Of a stretch of DNA of 64,000 nt, positions 36,054 to 48,300 are shown piece after piece; position 1 is the stretch's first letter; every line of letters begins with the position of its first letter. The stretch covers positions 15,795,155 through 15,859,154 of the forward strand of contig NC_056544.1 in assembly GCF_910596095.1 (NCBI RefSeq). Direction: 5' to 3'. Made by a program: the position numbers and the translations under genes. The notes below the pieces were generated by a model. The model did not search any database. It had not been told where the DNA came from and saw only the letters and a list, made by a program, of their open reading frames with translations. The DNA comes from Thunnus maccoyii. Taxonomy: Eukaryota > Chordata > Actinopteri > Scombriformes > Scombridae.

Positions 36054-39000
36054 ATGAACCCCATCAGCGTTGGGGAGTACCATGGGCTACGGGTGGGCTC
36101 GGCCCTGCTCAGCATTGTGGCGGGCTGCATCATCATCGGGGTGTCCAGGGAGTGTGATGCTGATGCTGTAGGAGGCATCTTCCTGGGAGCGGGGGGCCTC
36201 GGTGAGTGTGTAACTCCATTTAGGAATGACTGACCCAGATGTGGGAAAGTTATTTAACTTTTAAATGTTACTTGTTGTCTTATTTGCTTTTTGCTTTGAA
36301 TGTCTCGTATCTCATACATAAGAAATTTTCCGTAGTGATTGTCGCTGAGTATCGATGGAAGATTCGCTACTGTGATAATGGATTAACTCTATAATGTTAT
36401 GTTTGGAGTCCTGTAGACCCCGATCCCTCTTTAGCAACTCAAAAAACATGCTTATTTTTGTTTTTTCACATTGATACTACATGACTTTTCTTGATTTTAT
36501 AAGAATGAATGACATGTTTTAGGAGGTCGCTACAGAAAATGTCACATTACTTCTGTTTTGGGTCTCATAACATATGATAATACTAATAACTAACAGGGAG
36601 ATAGACCTCTAGTTATGATAACATACTGTGCATTCTTTTGTCTGTGACTGACTTTTTGGTTAACAAAACGAATAAATATACAGTACCAGTGAGAAGTTTG
36701 GACACGCCTTCCCATTCACTTGAATGAGAAAGTGTGTCAGATTACATGATACTGTGTTCATTCACACTGCATCATATAATTTATAAGCAACGCTTTACCT
36801 TCATCAAATGTGCAAGCCAGTACAGTATGTGGCAAAAGGAAGAGTAACTGCGTCATTACTTTTATTGGGTTTATTGGGTTTTAATAAGGTCAGAAAACAA
36901 GAAAAAAACTTTTGATTTTGCAATTATTAATATTATTTTTACACATACAGCAGTGTGGTCTGTTAGTTTTGTCTGGTTCATGGAGGACATCCTCATGTAT
37001 GACAGGCCAACTGACAAATATATGTTAAAAAAAAGGTAAAAAACTCCGATAAAAGATCTGTGGCTTGTGGCGTTTTCCATCCACCGCACTTGTAAAACAT
37101 ACCATGTGATCATTTGAGACAACAGTGTAACTGGAACCAACTGATATCTGGAGGAGTTGCACTGCCAAGATAAAGGAGCGTCTTAACTGCTTTCCTGGAG
37201 AGTTAAGAGCAAAGGCCAGGCCTTTTGATCTGACATCAGCATGCATAGTTAATGTGAAACACACTCTCACTGATGATTTGATCAGCTTTTAATTATTAAT
37301 TTGCCTTTCAGTCTACATTTAAATGCACTCAAGAATTTGGCAAATCAAAACTGTGCACAGCAGCTTGACAAGACATCCACCCTGGCAGCACTTGTGCAGC
37401 TAAGCAGCATCTAATTATGTGTTTTGGGGCTTATGTGCCATGATGCCTCCTCCGACACACAGGCTGACTAATGAGTATGAACAGAGTGTTCTCGGCAGAC
37501 TCTTGTCACTCCTTCTGCAGTTTCATGACATTTTAAGCACAGACATGCATCACAGCCACCCTCAGGAGCTGCCAGGGTTTAATGCCAGTTCTTCTGGCTT
37601 ATAAGGGAAATCAATAACTGTTGAATTGGAGCAGAGTGCCACTGAGAGGCACACAAGCCCTGCGGTTCAGATATTACTTAATACTTCAAGTTGAACAGGA
37701 AGAAACATCACACACTGCATCTGGTACACTAAAAATAATCTGAAGGCTACGTTAGGAGGACTGCAGCATGATGATGTTATTGTAGGTCATAACGTCTGTA
37801 AGTATGAACGTCAGTGAAAACTGGAGGATAATTTCATACCCTCTGGTGTGGCCTCTGTGGCACTTGAAAAATGGACAAATTGAATTAGCAGATTGCTGTG
37901 AATTGGAATGTGCAAGTGCTTAGATTTATGCATTTATAACAGCAATTACAAAGAATAAATGTGATTGATTATTTTTTCTTTTACAAGCCAAGATTGTGAC
38001 TACAATTTACACACCTAAAAGCTGCTTGTTAATTCAGCCAATATTGATAAGGGCACTATAATAAAGTGTTAGTTAATCATTCAACAGATTAATTATACTC
38101 TCTGCTTTCTAGGCCTACTCATATCGATCTACCCCTTCATTAAAGCCTGGCTTAACATCAACCACATTCTTCCGTCCTTTGGTAAGTTTTTTAATATTTT
38201 TTATTAATTATTTGACAGTTTAAAATTTTAAAGACTTGTGAATTTAACTGCATTTTAAAATCTTGTTTCATTGCATGTGCAGCAGTTATTGAAAGACAAT
38301 AATAAACCTTTTAGCTCTGAAAATTTCAATATTTTTGTCCCAGGAAACTTCAGAGTGCACCCGACACCTGCCAATCCTGCTCCTGAACCACCGATAGAGA
38401 CACTAAAAAGAGAAGGTGAGTGTGAGGCCAATTAATCACATGCAGCTATCACACACCATTCAAAGGTCTAGTATTAAGTTTATTACTTGATAGTGAGCCC
38501 TCAAACCCATGTCATGTTGCTGTTAACAAATCTGATACCTGTCTGCACACTGGAGAGCTAATAGTTAACACCAGTGAGAGAGATGTTGATTCAAGGTGGT
38601 GTTTGGAGAGTGTCAGCCATCTCTCTAATATATCATGGGGTGCGGTTAAAAAAACAACAACAACAACAACATGCTGTCTCCTTTCATAACCACTTTTTCC
38701 TGACCCAGATGGAAAATATTATGAGATCAAGCAAATATGTAAGAGAGAAAAGAACCACTGTGCTGAGAAGAGTCTGACTGAAATTTTACAAGGCGATATA
38801 AACATGTGACACCTCGTAAAAGTTTTTATAGAAGTCGCAATTCATCAAAAGTACAAAATAAATGTTAAAATCATTCATTATTGGATTCTTAGTGAGATAA
38901 AGTTTGCAGATTTCCACAGACTGGTGGTGCATGTGATGTTATACTGTGTGTTTCTTGTGGTCTCTGCAGGGACTCAGAGTCAACTAAATCTGGAGCGTTC

Positions 39001-40931
39001 TAAAAGCCGAATGGGAACCTTTGTGGAGGGGGGACCAGTGTCTGAGACCAACCCAACCAACCCAGATGAGGGGTAAGAAACACACCCTTTATTCTGCTAA
39101 TTGTAATATAATGATGATATAAACAGTAGAATGATCGTTCTCTGACTCTAATCCTTAATCATACTGTAGTTTCCATGATTAGAGTGTTTCCCCCTAATCA
39201 GTTTAATTCCCTAAACTAAACTATGAACAACTTTCATGCTTTTGTTGCCACAAACAACAAACAAGTGTCATGTGGTCAACATTACATTTCATCAAAAAAT
39301 TTTTTTAGCCAAACCAATACTGTTGCATATGGACATTATTCATAGTAGAAAAGTATGATGAGACACACACACTCTGAGCATACTTGCACACATGAGTACA
39401 TTTCCATAATCATGCAACGTAGAATGGTTAAATACACTGTATGAAGCTTTGCTTGATTTGCAAGACTTGATGATCTGCATATCCAACCTAATGTAGGTCT
39501 TGGTGAGTGTAAATGATCCATGTTACAGCTCTTTGTGATCCTTCGGGGATGAGTGCTTGGCCCAATTTTATGCTGCCTCTTGGAACATCTAATTCTCTCT
39601 TACAATATCAGTTTCCTATTTATTCGGAAGACTCATTTATTTGAGCTGCTATCACAAAAAGGACTGTCCTCTCAAAAAAAAAAACGACAGCATCAGTCGA
39701 ATATGACTGACAATGAACTCAAGTGGCCGTGTGAACTTTAACTATCTTCTTTTAGCAATGACCGTGGCTTTTTTCGGACAGCCAAGTAGTTTTTGTGCCT
39801 AAGTTTAGCCAAAGTTCATGTGACTGTCCAAAAAAAACAGTCATGCGTCACAAATGCTCATGTGAAGATCAACTCTAACCCACGCACGTGTTCTATGCTC
39901 TGTGTGGACAAAATAAATGATTTATCACCTAATATAAATGTCATTGTGTTTATTAAGTCATGCTATAATGACAAGAAAATCATCTTTGCTTTGTATCTCT
40001 GCAACTCTGCGTCAGCTACACTTCATTAGTTTGTAGTTGATGATATCAGGTAGATCATAAACGTATTATTTTTGCAAGTTATAGATATTATCTTATCGTA
40101 ACAACATTGTCAACAGAATAGTCAACCAGACACCAAACAGAAGAGCTTTTTGTTGCCTGTTCAAGCCATTTACAGGAGAAAGAGGAGACTTTCAGAAGTG
40201 AACATTTCCAAGGTATGGCATCACCGTATATTCATAGTCAAACAGTCACTTTTGATGTTGTTGCCATGGTAACCCAGATTTTAGATAGGTTTCAATTATG
40301 TCAGGTTATATAATTTTTTCAAACACGTGTTGACCAATGTGACACCAAACATCCACATATAGCACATAAAGTACATGTCGAGCCCATAACTAAACATTTT
40401 CACAAACCCTTGAGTGTCTTTTTTAGATGTGCAATATTGATAAACAATTAAGGTCACATTTATTTCAATGACAAACTTAATTTTCTTATTAATTTCATCA
40501 GCCTGAGTAATGACCCAGAGCAGAACATAAAATGTGTGAGACGACTGTGTTAAATTGTCAAGAAAGTCTTTACTAATGATTTCCAGCCTTTGAAAAAACT
40601 CAACCTGACAGTCTGGTTCCTTTTGACTCGTAAACCCCTTGAAATGTGTCAGTGTCCTCTTGCAACCCCCTGTCACCAGTTGCATATATCAGTGAGTTCT
40701 GTTTTTGTTGTTGTTTCATTTAAATTATTTTTAGACGGCTAAATAAGTTAAATGGGCCAGTAATACTCAAGAGTAAAGACTAGAGGAAAGTAAACAGAAC
40801 TCTGTACAGCAGAAAACAGACCGACATGCTCACATGAGTCATGCTTTATTTGCAGGACTTCTTCAGACATGCCAGATGTCTTATCTAGACGAAAACTGAA
40901 GCAATCACCCTCTGATCAAGACCTGCCATGA
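36054..40931 (+). CDS. kncn: Kinocilin, complete (5 exons, 155 aa)
   Basis: Kinocilin is a small two-pass membrane protein of hair-cell kinocilia and microtubule-rich regions. Exons: 36054-36201, 38113-38181, 38344-38415, 38970-39072, 40856-40931, all with GT-AG junctions, 468 bases in one frame. Residues about 14-33 (LRVGSALLSIVAGCIIIGVS) and 41-61 (VGGIFLGAGGLGLLISIYPF) are the two membrane segments. The block YPFIKAWLNINHILPSFG and the following FRVHP match the human YPFLKARFNLDHILPTIG and LRIHP closely. The C-terminal tail is Pro/Ser-rich and longer than in the 124-residue human protein as I recall it, with an SKSRMGTFVEGG block and a final SPSDQDLP. The start is supported by similarity to the human N terminus (MDIPISSRDFRGL). 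Unbroken. Confidence 0.93.
36202..38112 (+). other. kncn: kncn intron 1
   Basis: A 1.9 kb phase-1 intron. Apart from the Tc1-like remnant I see no exon, RNA gene or nameable repeat. Confidence 0.6.
36684..36745. mobile_element. Tc1/mariner-type terminus fragment
   Basis: CAGTACCAGTGAGAAGTTTG followed by GACACGCC resembles the terminal sequence of a Tc1-like family (CAGT-x-AAAAGTTTGGACACACC), and CATTCACTTGAATGAG then AAAGTGTGTC reads as the start of its inverted partner. A minimal remnant in kncn intron 1. Confidence 0.45.
39073..40855 (+). other. kncn: kncn intron 4
   Basis: A 1.8 kb phase-2 intron containing a short LINE fragment at 39535-39665 and otherwise AT-rich DNA with nothing recognised. 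Confidence 0.6.
39535..39665 (+). mobile_element. Short L2-type LINE fragment (reverse transcriptase)
   Basis: Across shifted frames the segment reads VLGPILC and then YNISFLF, the part of the L2 reverse transcriptase between the VPQGSVLGPILF block and the YADD box (compare GLVLGPIIFSIY and HNISFNFYADD in copy A). Too short and eroded to subclassify. Confidence 0.5.
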
Positions 40932-41119
40932 TGTCATCAGAGCCCCGAACCTTCTTCGTTTGTTCTTCATTTTGTTTATTTCAAATGTGGGACAAAATAT
41001 GTAGATGTTGGTGTAATTTGAATGTTTCTGATTTATTATTTTATGTTGTTGAAATGTTATATTGGCTGAGTTTGGCCTGTTTGTTGAGATCACCTTATGA
41101 TTTTGTTTTTATGTGGTCT

Positions 41120-41125
41120 AATAAA
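41120..41125 (+). terminator. kncn: kncn polyadenylation signal
   Basis: AATAAA about 190 bases after the kncn stop codon, the first canonical signal downstream, giving a short 3'UTR. Confidence 0.7.
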
Positions 41126-41149
41126 CATATCCAAAGATACAACTACACT

Positions 41150-43200
41150 CTGGTGTCAAATTATAAAAGTAAAATATTTCCATACTTCCTGACAACGAGT
41201 AAAGCAAATTAAGCCTAGGAGTCTCACTTCTGTGCATCTCATCATCACACAATGTCCTCAGCCACCAATTAAGAAATTATTATGGTCGTTATGTGATGAT
41301 GCGACTCGTACACGATTCAGTTCAAGTTCCCTGGCTTGTGTTTGCCATTAGCAAAACAAATCGGAGTATATACATGTGTACACACTTGCACACGCAGACA
41401 CACAAATAATAGCATACGTTGCATGCGCACACTGAACTGCCCTCCTGCAGTGAAACATAATACATTGATATTCAGGACAGCACAGGCAGAATGGCTGCTG
41501 CATGGGAAGTGGCGTGGGGGAAGAACGCTGCGCTCTGACAAAAAGCGTGACGTGCTGTGAGACTGAATAATGTCGGCCCGTGTTGATGGGTTTCAGCAAC
41601 AGGAGCGCGAGGAGTCTGCGGTGCCTTGATGACAACCAGCAGTTTGATTGTCAGGCCTCAAATCACAAAGCCCCTCCACAATCCCTCTGTGTCTACATGA
41701 GGAAGGACACATACTGGACGCCTAATTTCACATCTCCACAATGGGTTGAAGTGACGGACAATTGAAACAGGTGAATATACATTTTTTTACAACAATCACT
41801 TGAATAAAAGACAGAAGGTTGTTTTTTTTTACCACCTTTAAATCATCCATCAATCCACACCCAGCTATTTAAGAGCTCATCCCAGCAAAAATAAAAACCC
41901 AGACCTCGACTTAAATCCAGACCTGTGAACATTTAAAGGGTCAGTCCTTCCGAATCATATAAAACACATGTTTACACTTAACCCCAATGGTGTCTAAACA
42001 CACTGATATTTTTGGTTTTATTAGAGATTTTGAGTTATCCATCCATGATAATTCTGCCACAACTACGCAATGCAGTAGCAGGGAAAGTTATTTTGATTGT
42101 GATGCTGAAAGCATTTAAAGATTCTTATTATTTATATTATATATTTGTAATAACTTAAAAGCAATGTGCCTTCCCAAAAACAATGTTGTGGTTACTCTTG
42201 ATAATCTAGCAAACTATGAAAATCCAGATAGGTGATACAATCTCTCTGATGATGAACAAAATAACAGAAGTTGAGCTTGAAAGTTCACTTTCAACCGTGG
42301 AAACAGTGAAGCTTCTATCATCATCAGTCTGTCTTCATCATGCATGTTCAAACTTCACATTAATCTGAGCACTTTAAGGATTTCTTGTCTGGGATTTCAA
42401 TTGCAGGACCTCTCATCCATGTTGGCTGATGAAGACTGATGTAATTGATCAAAAGCTCTGGAACAAGAAGAGAGTAAGTGGACCTTGAGTTGGGATTGTT
42501 TTGTCAGCTGCTGTTTCCAGAAATGCACCATCAAGCTCAGTTTTTAAGCCGACATGGACAAGAAGCGCTAAAACTGCTCAGAATAATGGAAGGTTTAACA
42601 CCTGACTCCATCTGCCGATGAAGAACGTTTAATTCAGTCAACAGCCCAGAACAAGAGAGCAAGAGACCTTTTTTTGAATCCTTTTATACATTTATTAATA
42701 GATTTATTAATGGCCGATGAGGTATTTATGAGTGAAAAATAGATTTGTGGTTCAGAAAGTTGGTATAAAGACTTGATATGAGGGGATTCTGTGAAGGGTC
42801 TGAATATGAAGAGTTAATTCATCAAGAAGACTTCTGACCTTCTGGGGGAAAAAATGACAAAAATGGAGTCAATCTGAATTCAGTCTGCAGTTGTAAATTT
42901 ACCTCTGCAGACTTGGATTATTGCACCCTATTAATAATTTACATATTAATAATTTACATAAAATTACAGACTACCTGCTGTTGGCTTATTAGAAAATGAC
43001 CTTTGGCCTTTAACTTTTGATGAAACATTTACTGCAGACTTGTTGGCTTGTTAGAAAGTTAGAAACTCATGATCTTATATTAATGACTCAATCAACAGGG
43101 ATATTTTTCACAACCTAGCAACCCCATTAATGCCTTAAACTGACTGATCGATTAGGCATTAGCAATGATTTATTAACTACTAATAACTAACTGGTCCTAG
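41150..43200. other. Intergenic spacer between kncn and tmem275, left part
   Basis: No exon or RNA gene recognised. Two facing arms, near 42318-42340 (CAGTCTGTCTTCATCA) and 42427-42441 (GATGAAGACTGATG), form an imperfect inverted repeat about 85 bases apart, possibly the remains of a MITE. Confidence 0.4.
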
Positions 43201-43214
43201 AAAGAGAGATAGAG

Positions 43215-43755
43215 TTACACCTTCATTAGCATCCTTGTGCTGGCTGCCTGTCAAATACAGGAATGAGTTCAACTTTATTTGTTTTTAAAGCCATACATGG
43301 GTTGAACTTACTCCACCTCTAGGCCTCTTAGATCCTCACATCAGTTGCTGATCCACGATGAAGGTTAGTGGGTATAAGAGATTTTTGCAGTAGCTGCCCC
43401 AAAACTTTGGATTAGTCCTCTGCTTCCAATCAAGTGTTCCCCTCTACTGACACTTTAAAGGCAAAACTCAAGACTTACATGTTTTTTTCAATGGCTACTG
43501 GATGCTCTAAATGGCTTTAGTACTTTATTATAATCTTTAATTTATTTATAAATGTATTTTACCATTTTATTCTGTTTTATGTTTTACATTTTGTGCATAT
43601 ACTTTGATAGCATCTTGTATCACTGTCTTCTATTACTCCCTTTTACTACTAATGTCACTTTATCTTTACTGTTGTGCCTTCCACTGTTATGTGCACAGCA
43701 CTTTGGTCAACTCCAGTTGTTTTTAAATGTGCTCTATAAATAAACTTGACTTGAT
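43215..43755 (+). mobile_element. 3' fragment of an L2-type LINE, copy C
   Basis: The region starts with a CTGGCTGCCTGTCAAATAC segment (the LHWLPVKYR-like block of L2 ORF2), continues through KAIHGLN- and NLP-like pieces, and ends GTGCTCTATAAATAAACTTG. Same structure as the 3' ends of the two longer copies but from a more diverged lineage. Confidence 0.6.
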
Positions 43756-44047
43756 AATTGTGGTTAATTAAGGTGTCTTATCAGACAGTGGCACATGCAG
43801 CAGCCTGTTATTTAAGGGTATGACTGAAGACAAGATAATGAGGAAATTGAAGAAAAAGGTGCTGACCATCAGCATCATCAAAGGCTTGATCAGGCAACGT
43901 GTTGTAGCCTCAATAAAAGGGGAAAATTAAATTGAGAAAGTATGAAATAAATCAACGAATTTCTGCGTATTCCTCTTGAAAAATCAGCAACAAGTAAATA
44001 AAGGGGAGCTGCAGGCAGAGCAAACACCCCTCACCTTCATCATCCCC

Positions 44048-44049
<2 letters not shown>

Positions 44050-44079
<30 letters not shown>
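44050..44079. repeat. (CA)n microsatellite
   Basis: About fifteen CA units about 1.7 kb before the tmem275 start codon. Confidence 0.95.
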
Positions 44080-44080
<1 letters not shown>

Positions 44081-44217
44081 GTGAAGGATGGAGCGGTGAG
44101 GATGCAGGAGAGTCGCATCCAGCGGTTCACAGAGGAGGGAAGATGCTCTGCGCGGCAGATCAAAAATGAAATATGACTACTTCACACAGACAAGAGATGT
44201 CTCGCATACATTAGCTG

Positions 44218-44280
44218 TCCCCCTCCTCCTCCTCGTCCTCCTCGTCCTCCCCCTCCTCTACCTTCTCCTCTTCCTCATTT
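44218..44280. repeat. Pyrimidine-rich tract upstream of tmem275
   Basis: About sixty bases almost wholly C and T on the plus strand, built of CCT/CTC units with a few G interruptions. Homopyrimidine tracts like this can form triplex (H-DNA) and often flank promoters. Confidence 0.85.
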
Positions 44281-44647
44281 CCGTTGCAGAATGACCTGTC
44301 AGGTGCTACGTGCGTCTCGGTCCACATCAGGAGCAGCGCACGGTTTTGCGTCTGTATGTCAACTCAGAAGAAATGCCACCTCACCTAAGTGATCTTTTCT
44401 TTCCCGTCGGATGTTATATTCCTCGACAGGTCGGATCGTCTCGTCTCGTGTTTCCTTCTGACCACTGATTGAATGGCTGTCATGACTTGTAGTGCCCTCA
44501 GGACCGTAAAGCTACAGGATGAAAATCCGCCGTTTGGCGTTCACGCGTCCTCTCAACCTCTAAGTAATTACACTCCCTAATTAGACTGGCGTTGAAAATC
44601 CGCGTTGATTAAACAATGGAAAGACCTTCAGTATATCGACATAAAGG
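44281..44647 (+). promoter_or_regulatory. tmem275: Candidate tmem275 promoter and noncoding first exon
   Basis: A local rise in CpG (TACGTGCGTCTCGG, GTTCACGCGTCC, CCGTCGGATG) after the pyrimidine tract. It ends at a plausible splice donor ATAAAGG/GTAAGA (GT at 44648-44649) that could join an acceptor TTTACAG/ACAAAG before 45657. The intron would be 1.0 kb. Inferred from motifs only. Confidence 0.35.
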
Positions 44648-45656
44648 GTAAGATGTTTTTTTTTGTTTTTTTTCATCACGGTTTAATTTTAGAGGAATGC
44701 AACACATCAGTGCAGTAACCATTTCAATGTATTCTCAGCAGTTTAATCGTACTGTTTATATTACAGTTAGGGTCTTATATTTTACATTCACAAAAGGTTG
44801 CTCATCCTTTCCCCCTTCATCCTCTGTTCATTTTCACTGGATGCTCTTGAATGGGTGCATGCAGGAATGAAAGGGCTGATTTGATTGCAACTAAATACTC
44901 AAATGATATTCCCCAGTGGCCTAGAAGGCATGAATGAAAGCAGCTGCAATGCGATATTGGACACATTTGACTTGAAAAAGAAGGAGAAGATTAACGTTGA
45001 ACATCAATGATTCTGATTAATCATGTTAAATTTTAAGTAGCATTTTTTAAAATGGGGATGCAGGAGTCACATGGTGCATGCATCTCATTTACAGTAGGCT
45101 TAGTTATCATGTAATTATGCTTTATTATGTTTCAAAATAGATAGTCGACTTTCCTGTGAATGCTCCCATCAATACCTCTCACCTGTTGGTCTGTTTTTGT
45201 TCGTTTAAATGTTTGTTTCAATCTTTGTCTTTTTTTCTGCCTGAGTTATTATATATTACTTATCAGCTGCTCTCTACTTTTCCTAAGTGTTGTTTTATAT
45301 GTGGCCTAGTATTCAATGAGTTTTTTTTCAAGATTTCAATTTGAATTGTCAGCCCTCCCTCCATGTTGATTGGAATAAACTCCAGGTTTCACTGAGATAG
45401 ACTACAGCCATACTGTAAGTGCCATCCAGATGCCAACTCTAACTGACACAGTGTCCAGTGTTTTCTGCTCAGCAGGGCAGAGAGACAAATGTTCAGACTC
45501 AGGGACGACACTTCACTATACCCACAATGATTATTAAATAGCTGTCCAGTGACAAGAACAAGAACAGTGTAACGAGTGCACTTAGAGTTTCTTTTCTTTC
45601 ATCGTGTGTGTATTAAAAAAAACCCTCTTTCAGCTGTCATGTATTGTCATTTACAG
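44648..45656 (+). other. tmem275: Putative 5'UTR intron of tmem275
   Basis: About 1 kb of AT-rich DNA between the candidate donor and acceptor. An alternative acceptor CTCTTTCAG ends at 45633. No other gene recognised. Confidence 0.3.
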
Positions 45657-45662
45657 ACAAAG

Positions 45663-45728
45663 ATGTTTCCTCTCTGTGAATTGGACACAGTTTATTTAAA
45701 GATTGCCATGGGGAAGAGTTTGGACTGA
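45663..45728 (+). promoter_or_regulatory. Upstream ORFs in the tmem275 leader
   Basis: An ATG at 45663 opens 21 codons ending in TGA at 45728. A second ATG in the same frame at 45708 sits in a stronger Kozak context (GCCATGG) and opens six codons to the same stop. The main ATG at 45789 follows 60 bases later. If this stretch is in the mature leader, it should damp translation of the main frame. Confidence 0.5.
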
Positions 45729-45788
45729 AGCGCAGGGAGATTTAATATCACAGTGGAAGAAAGACAGCGAGAGCCCAGAGGTTAAGAC

Positions 45789-46406
45789 ATGGTCATCAAT
45801 GATAGAAACACCGGCACCCCTGTACCTAAAAAGGAGCCACAAAAGAAGAAGAGGAGGACGTCTCGCCCTCATGGCCTGCCCTCTCCGGCACTCTGCTGTG
45901 CCTGTGGCCTATGCATCATGTTGGCTGGACTCAACATCACCCTGGTGGGAGCGTTCGCCTTCAGCACACTGGTGCCTTCTGCCAACCCCCCGATCATCAT
46001 CGGACCTATCCTACTGCTGGTGGCCTTTTCTTTTTTTGGGGCCTGTTGCGTGTGCAGCCGTCTCCCTCCTCCCAACAGCTCGCGGTCTAAGGTGGGCGGC
46101 AGGGGCTCAGGCTTGATGGGACATGGCGGGCTGGCTGGAGGGGCAGCGTTTGAAATAGAGACCAGCGAGCACACGCTGCAGGATACTACAGCTGTGCAGC
46201 TCAGCCCCACATCCTCCCCTGGATCATCCCGGGCGTCCAGCCCAGAGAAAGAGGCTCCTGACACAGCCCTACCAGGAGCCTGCAAGCTCTTCACCATGGA
46301 GACCAACGGCCCTTCTTCTGTTTCCCCCAACGCAGTCTACTCAGCCTCCACAGCAGCAGGAGGTGAGGTGAGGCTCAACCTGCCACGTGAAGAAGTGGTC
46401 ACCTAG
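45789..46406 (+). CDS. tmem275: TMEM275-like two-pass membrane protein (205 aa, single coding exon)
   Basis: A single uninterrupted frame. The basic N terminus (KKEPQKKKRRTSR) leads into membrane segment 1 (about residues 35-57, containing CCACGLCIMLAGLNITLVGAF), a short loop (VPSANPP), segment 2 (about 68-90, IIIGPILLLVAFSFFGACC) and CVCSR. A long Ser/Pro/Gly-rich tail ends EEVVT. The LAGLN(I/V)TLVGAF core and the CVCSR after segment 2 fit my memory of human TMEM275, and the gene lies beside kncn as in human 1p33. The function of the family is unknown; likely a membrane protein with both ends cytosolic. The start is chosen as the first in-frame ATG (GACATGG). I know of no alternative family that fits better. 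Confidence 0.75.
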   Translation: MVINDRNTGTPVPKKEPQKKKRRTSRPHGLPSPALCCACGLCIMLAGLNITLVGAFAFSTLVPSANPPIIIGPILLLVAFSFFGACCVCSRLPPPNSSRSKVGGRGSGLMGHGGLAGGAAFEIETSEHTLQDTTAVQLSPTSSPGSSRASSPEKEAPDTALPGACKLFTMETNGPSSVSPNAVYSASTAAGGEVRLNLPREEVVT

Positions 46407-48300
46407 CAGAGCAGGAACTCTTCCAAGGCCAGAGTGCTAGCAGTGTAAATAACCTTCTGGGTCGAGGACTTGCTGAGTATGATTGTGTCTAGTTTACGTT
46501 GTGCCATATTTCTGGTTGTGACGAATTGTCCCCAGTATGCTTCTGATTTCTCTTGCTGTGCAGCCAACTGGTAATTAGCATGCAGAATTAACTGAAACAT
46601 CCAAGTATTTGTGGATCATAGGTTTTGGAATTCAAATTCCTACCTCTTGTGCTGTTTTCCTACAGCTCTTTGTTTTTAACGTGGGGCATTATGAACAGTT
46701 TTCATGTAGAAATCAAACTAAGTGTCTGAAACCACGAGCATTTATCTTTCACTGTTACCCTGGTTAGTGGAAACCTCGCCTGTCAGCAGTGATTTTAGAG
46801 GGCTCACCTGAAAAATGTGATTGTTGATTTGTTCTGAAACTCTAGAGACTCGATGTGAAAGGTCAGTAGTGAAAACCAGATTTGAATTGTACAGGTATGT
46901 TTGTGGTGACATTTGGCATTTTGTTTGCCATTTTCAGTGCTGAACTTGTTTTGGGGGCATGAAATATTTTAGGTCACAGGGGTCCCAAAGCAATATTCTC
47001 TCACCTGAGATGAAATTCTTGGTATTTACAGTTCTTTTCACAAGTAATCGATTAAACACTACTACATCCAGTACATTTGTCATGAACAGTGGTGTGTTAC
47101 AATATATTCACACGTTACTGTGTACAATGTTGGATCATGGAAGCATTCCTGTAGTCTGACAAGCTATTGTCATTACTCCAACATGAACACTGAGTATTAC
47201 ATTTCTGTCTACAATCACTGACAGTCTCCGATTTCACGTGTACATTTTTAACAACAGGGTTCACACAGTTTTAAAGGTCACTTTCTTCCTGGTTTTTGTC
47301 AGTAATTCCTAGACAGTGTAAGACAGTTTAGCTCATGATCTAGCTGGAATAGGAACTTACCATACTGTAAGGTATGAAATTGTATTATGGTGATAAATTT
47401 GTGAATGTGAAACATGTGAATATCACAATATTGAATTATCATTTTTCAGGTCTGATGCGGAAACCTCCACTTGACATAGTATACACAATACGGGCAAGCC
47501 AAGAAGTTTACAGACAGATTCAGATTCAGATTTCATAAAAAAAAAATGTATGTGTTCCCCATCACTGTGATGTCTTCTTGTCAGGTATTAATTTGACTGG
47601 TAAAATGAGACATTCAAACCCTGATTTCCTTTGAAAGGAAAGTTGCCTTAGACTGAGATTTCAGGATCAAACTAATGAGGGCTATATACAGTAAAAATGC
47701 ACAAAAGCATTTTCTTCAGAAAGCCTTTGTTTGGCTCTGGATTTCTATTCCGTATTGTTAGGGAAGCCTAAACAAGTTTTAGTTGTTTGTGGATAAAACA
47801 CATGCGTGCAAATGGCTTAAATGTTTCTCTCTTTGAAATGTACATGGAGGAGCAGCTGATCATCAGTGAATATCACCTACCGGAGCGTTCCCTTAAACAG
47901 TATTATCCTTCATTATTTGTGACACAGCTCCTCAAAAGGACTAGTTTCTCTGCCAAAGCTCACACTCAAATTAGAGTGTTGAGTGCTGAGCTTAATTTTG
48001 CATGTTTGGAGAACTGAGTTATGGAAATGCAAACTGAACTATTGGTGTTAAATGTGTATTTTAATTTCTGTAGCACTTATACACAAAATCTGAAAAATGT
48101 AAAGGATAGAATATTTTTGTGAAGATTATAATTTGTTTATTTTAAAAAAGTAGCCAATCCAAATGTGAATCCTTCAGAAGATATAAATAAAAAGGCTCTT
48201 TCAGTACAAACATGTAGTCACTCATTATGTATGCGTGGCATTACACCATGTTCTTGCTACATTGCATGTTGTGTCATCATGAAGTGAAATGAATAAAGAT
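46407..48300 (+). other. tmem275: Probable tmem275 3'UTR with two polyadenylation signals
   Basis: After the TAG stop the sequence is AT-rich with no repeat I recognise until 48.5 kb. AATAAA signals at 48186-48191 and 48292-48297 would give a 3'UTR of about 1.8-1.9 kb, typical of neuronal genes. An earlier end cannot be excluded. Confidence 0.45.

Noticed and set aside
45703-46116. 137-codon frame overlapping tmem275 in another frame
   Set aside because: Starts at TTG and is the +1 shadow of the real gene.
45869-46330. 153-codon frame antisense to tmem275
   Set aside because: Shadow of the GC-rich coding exon.
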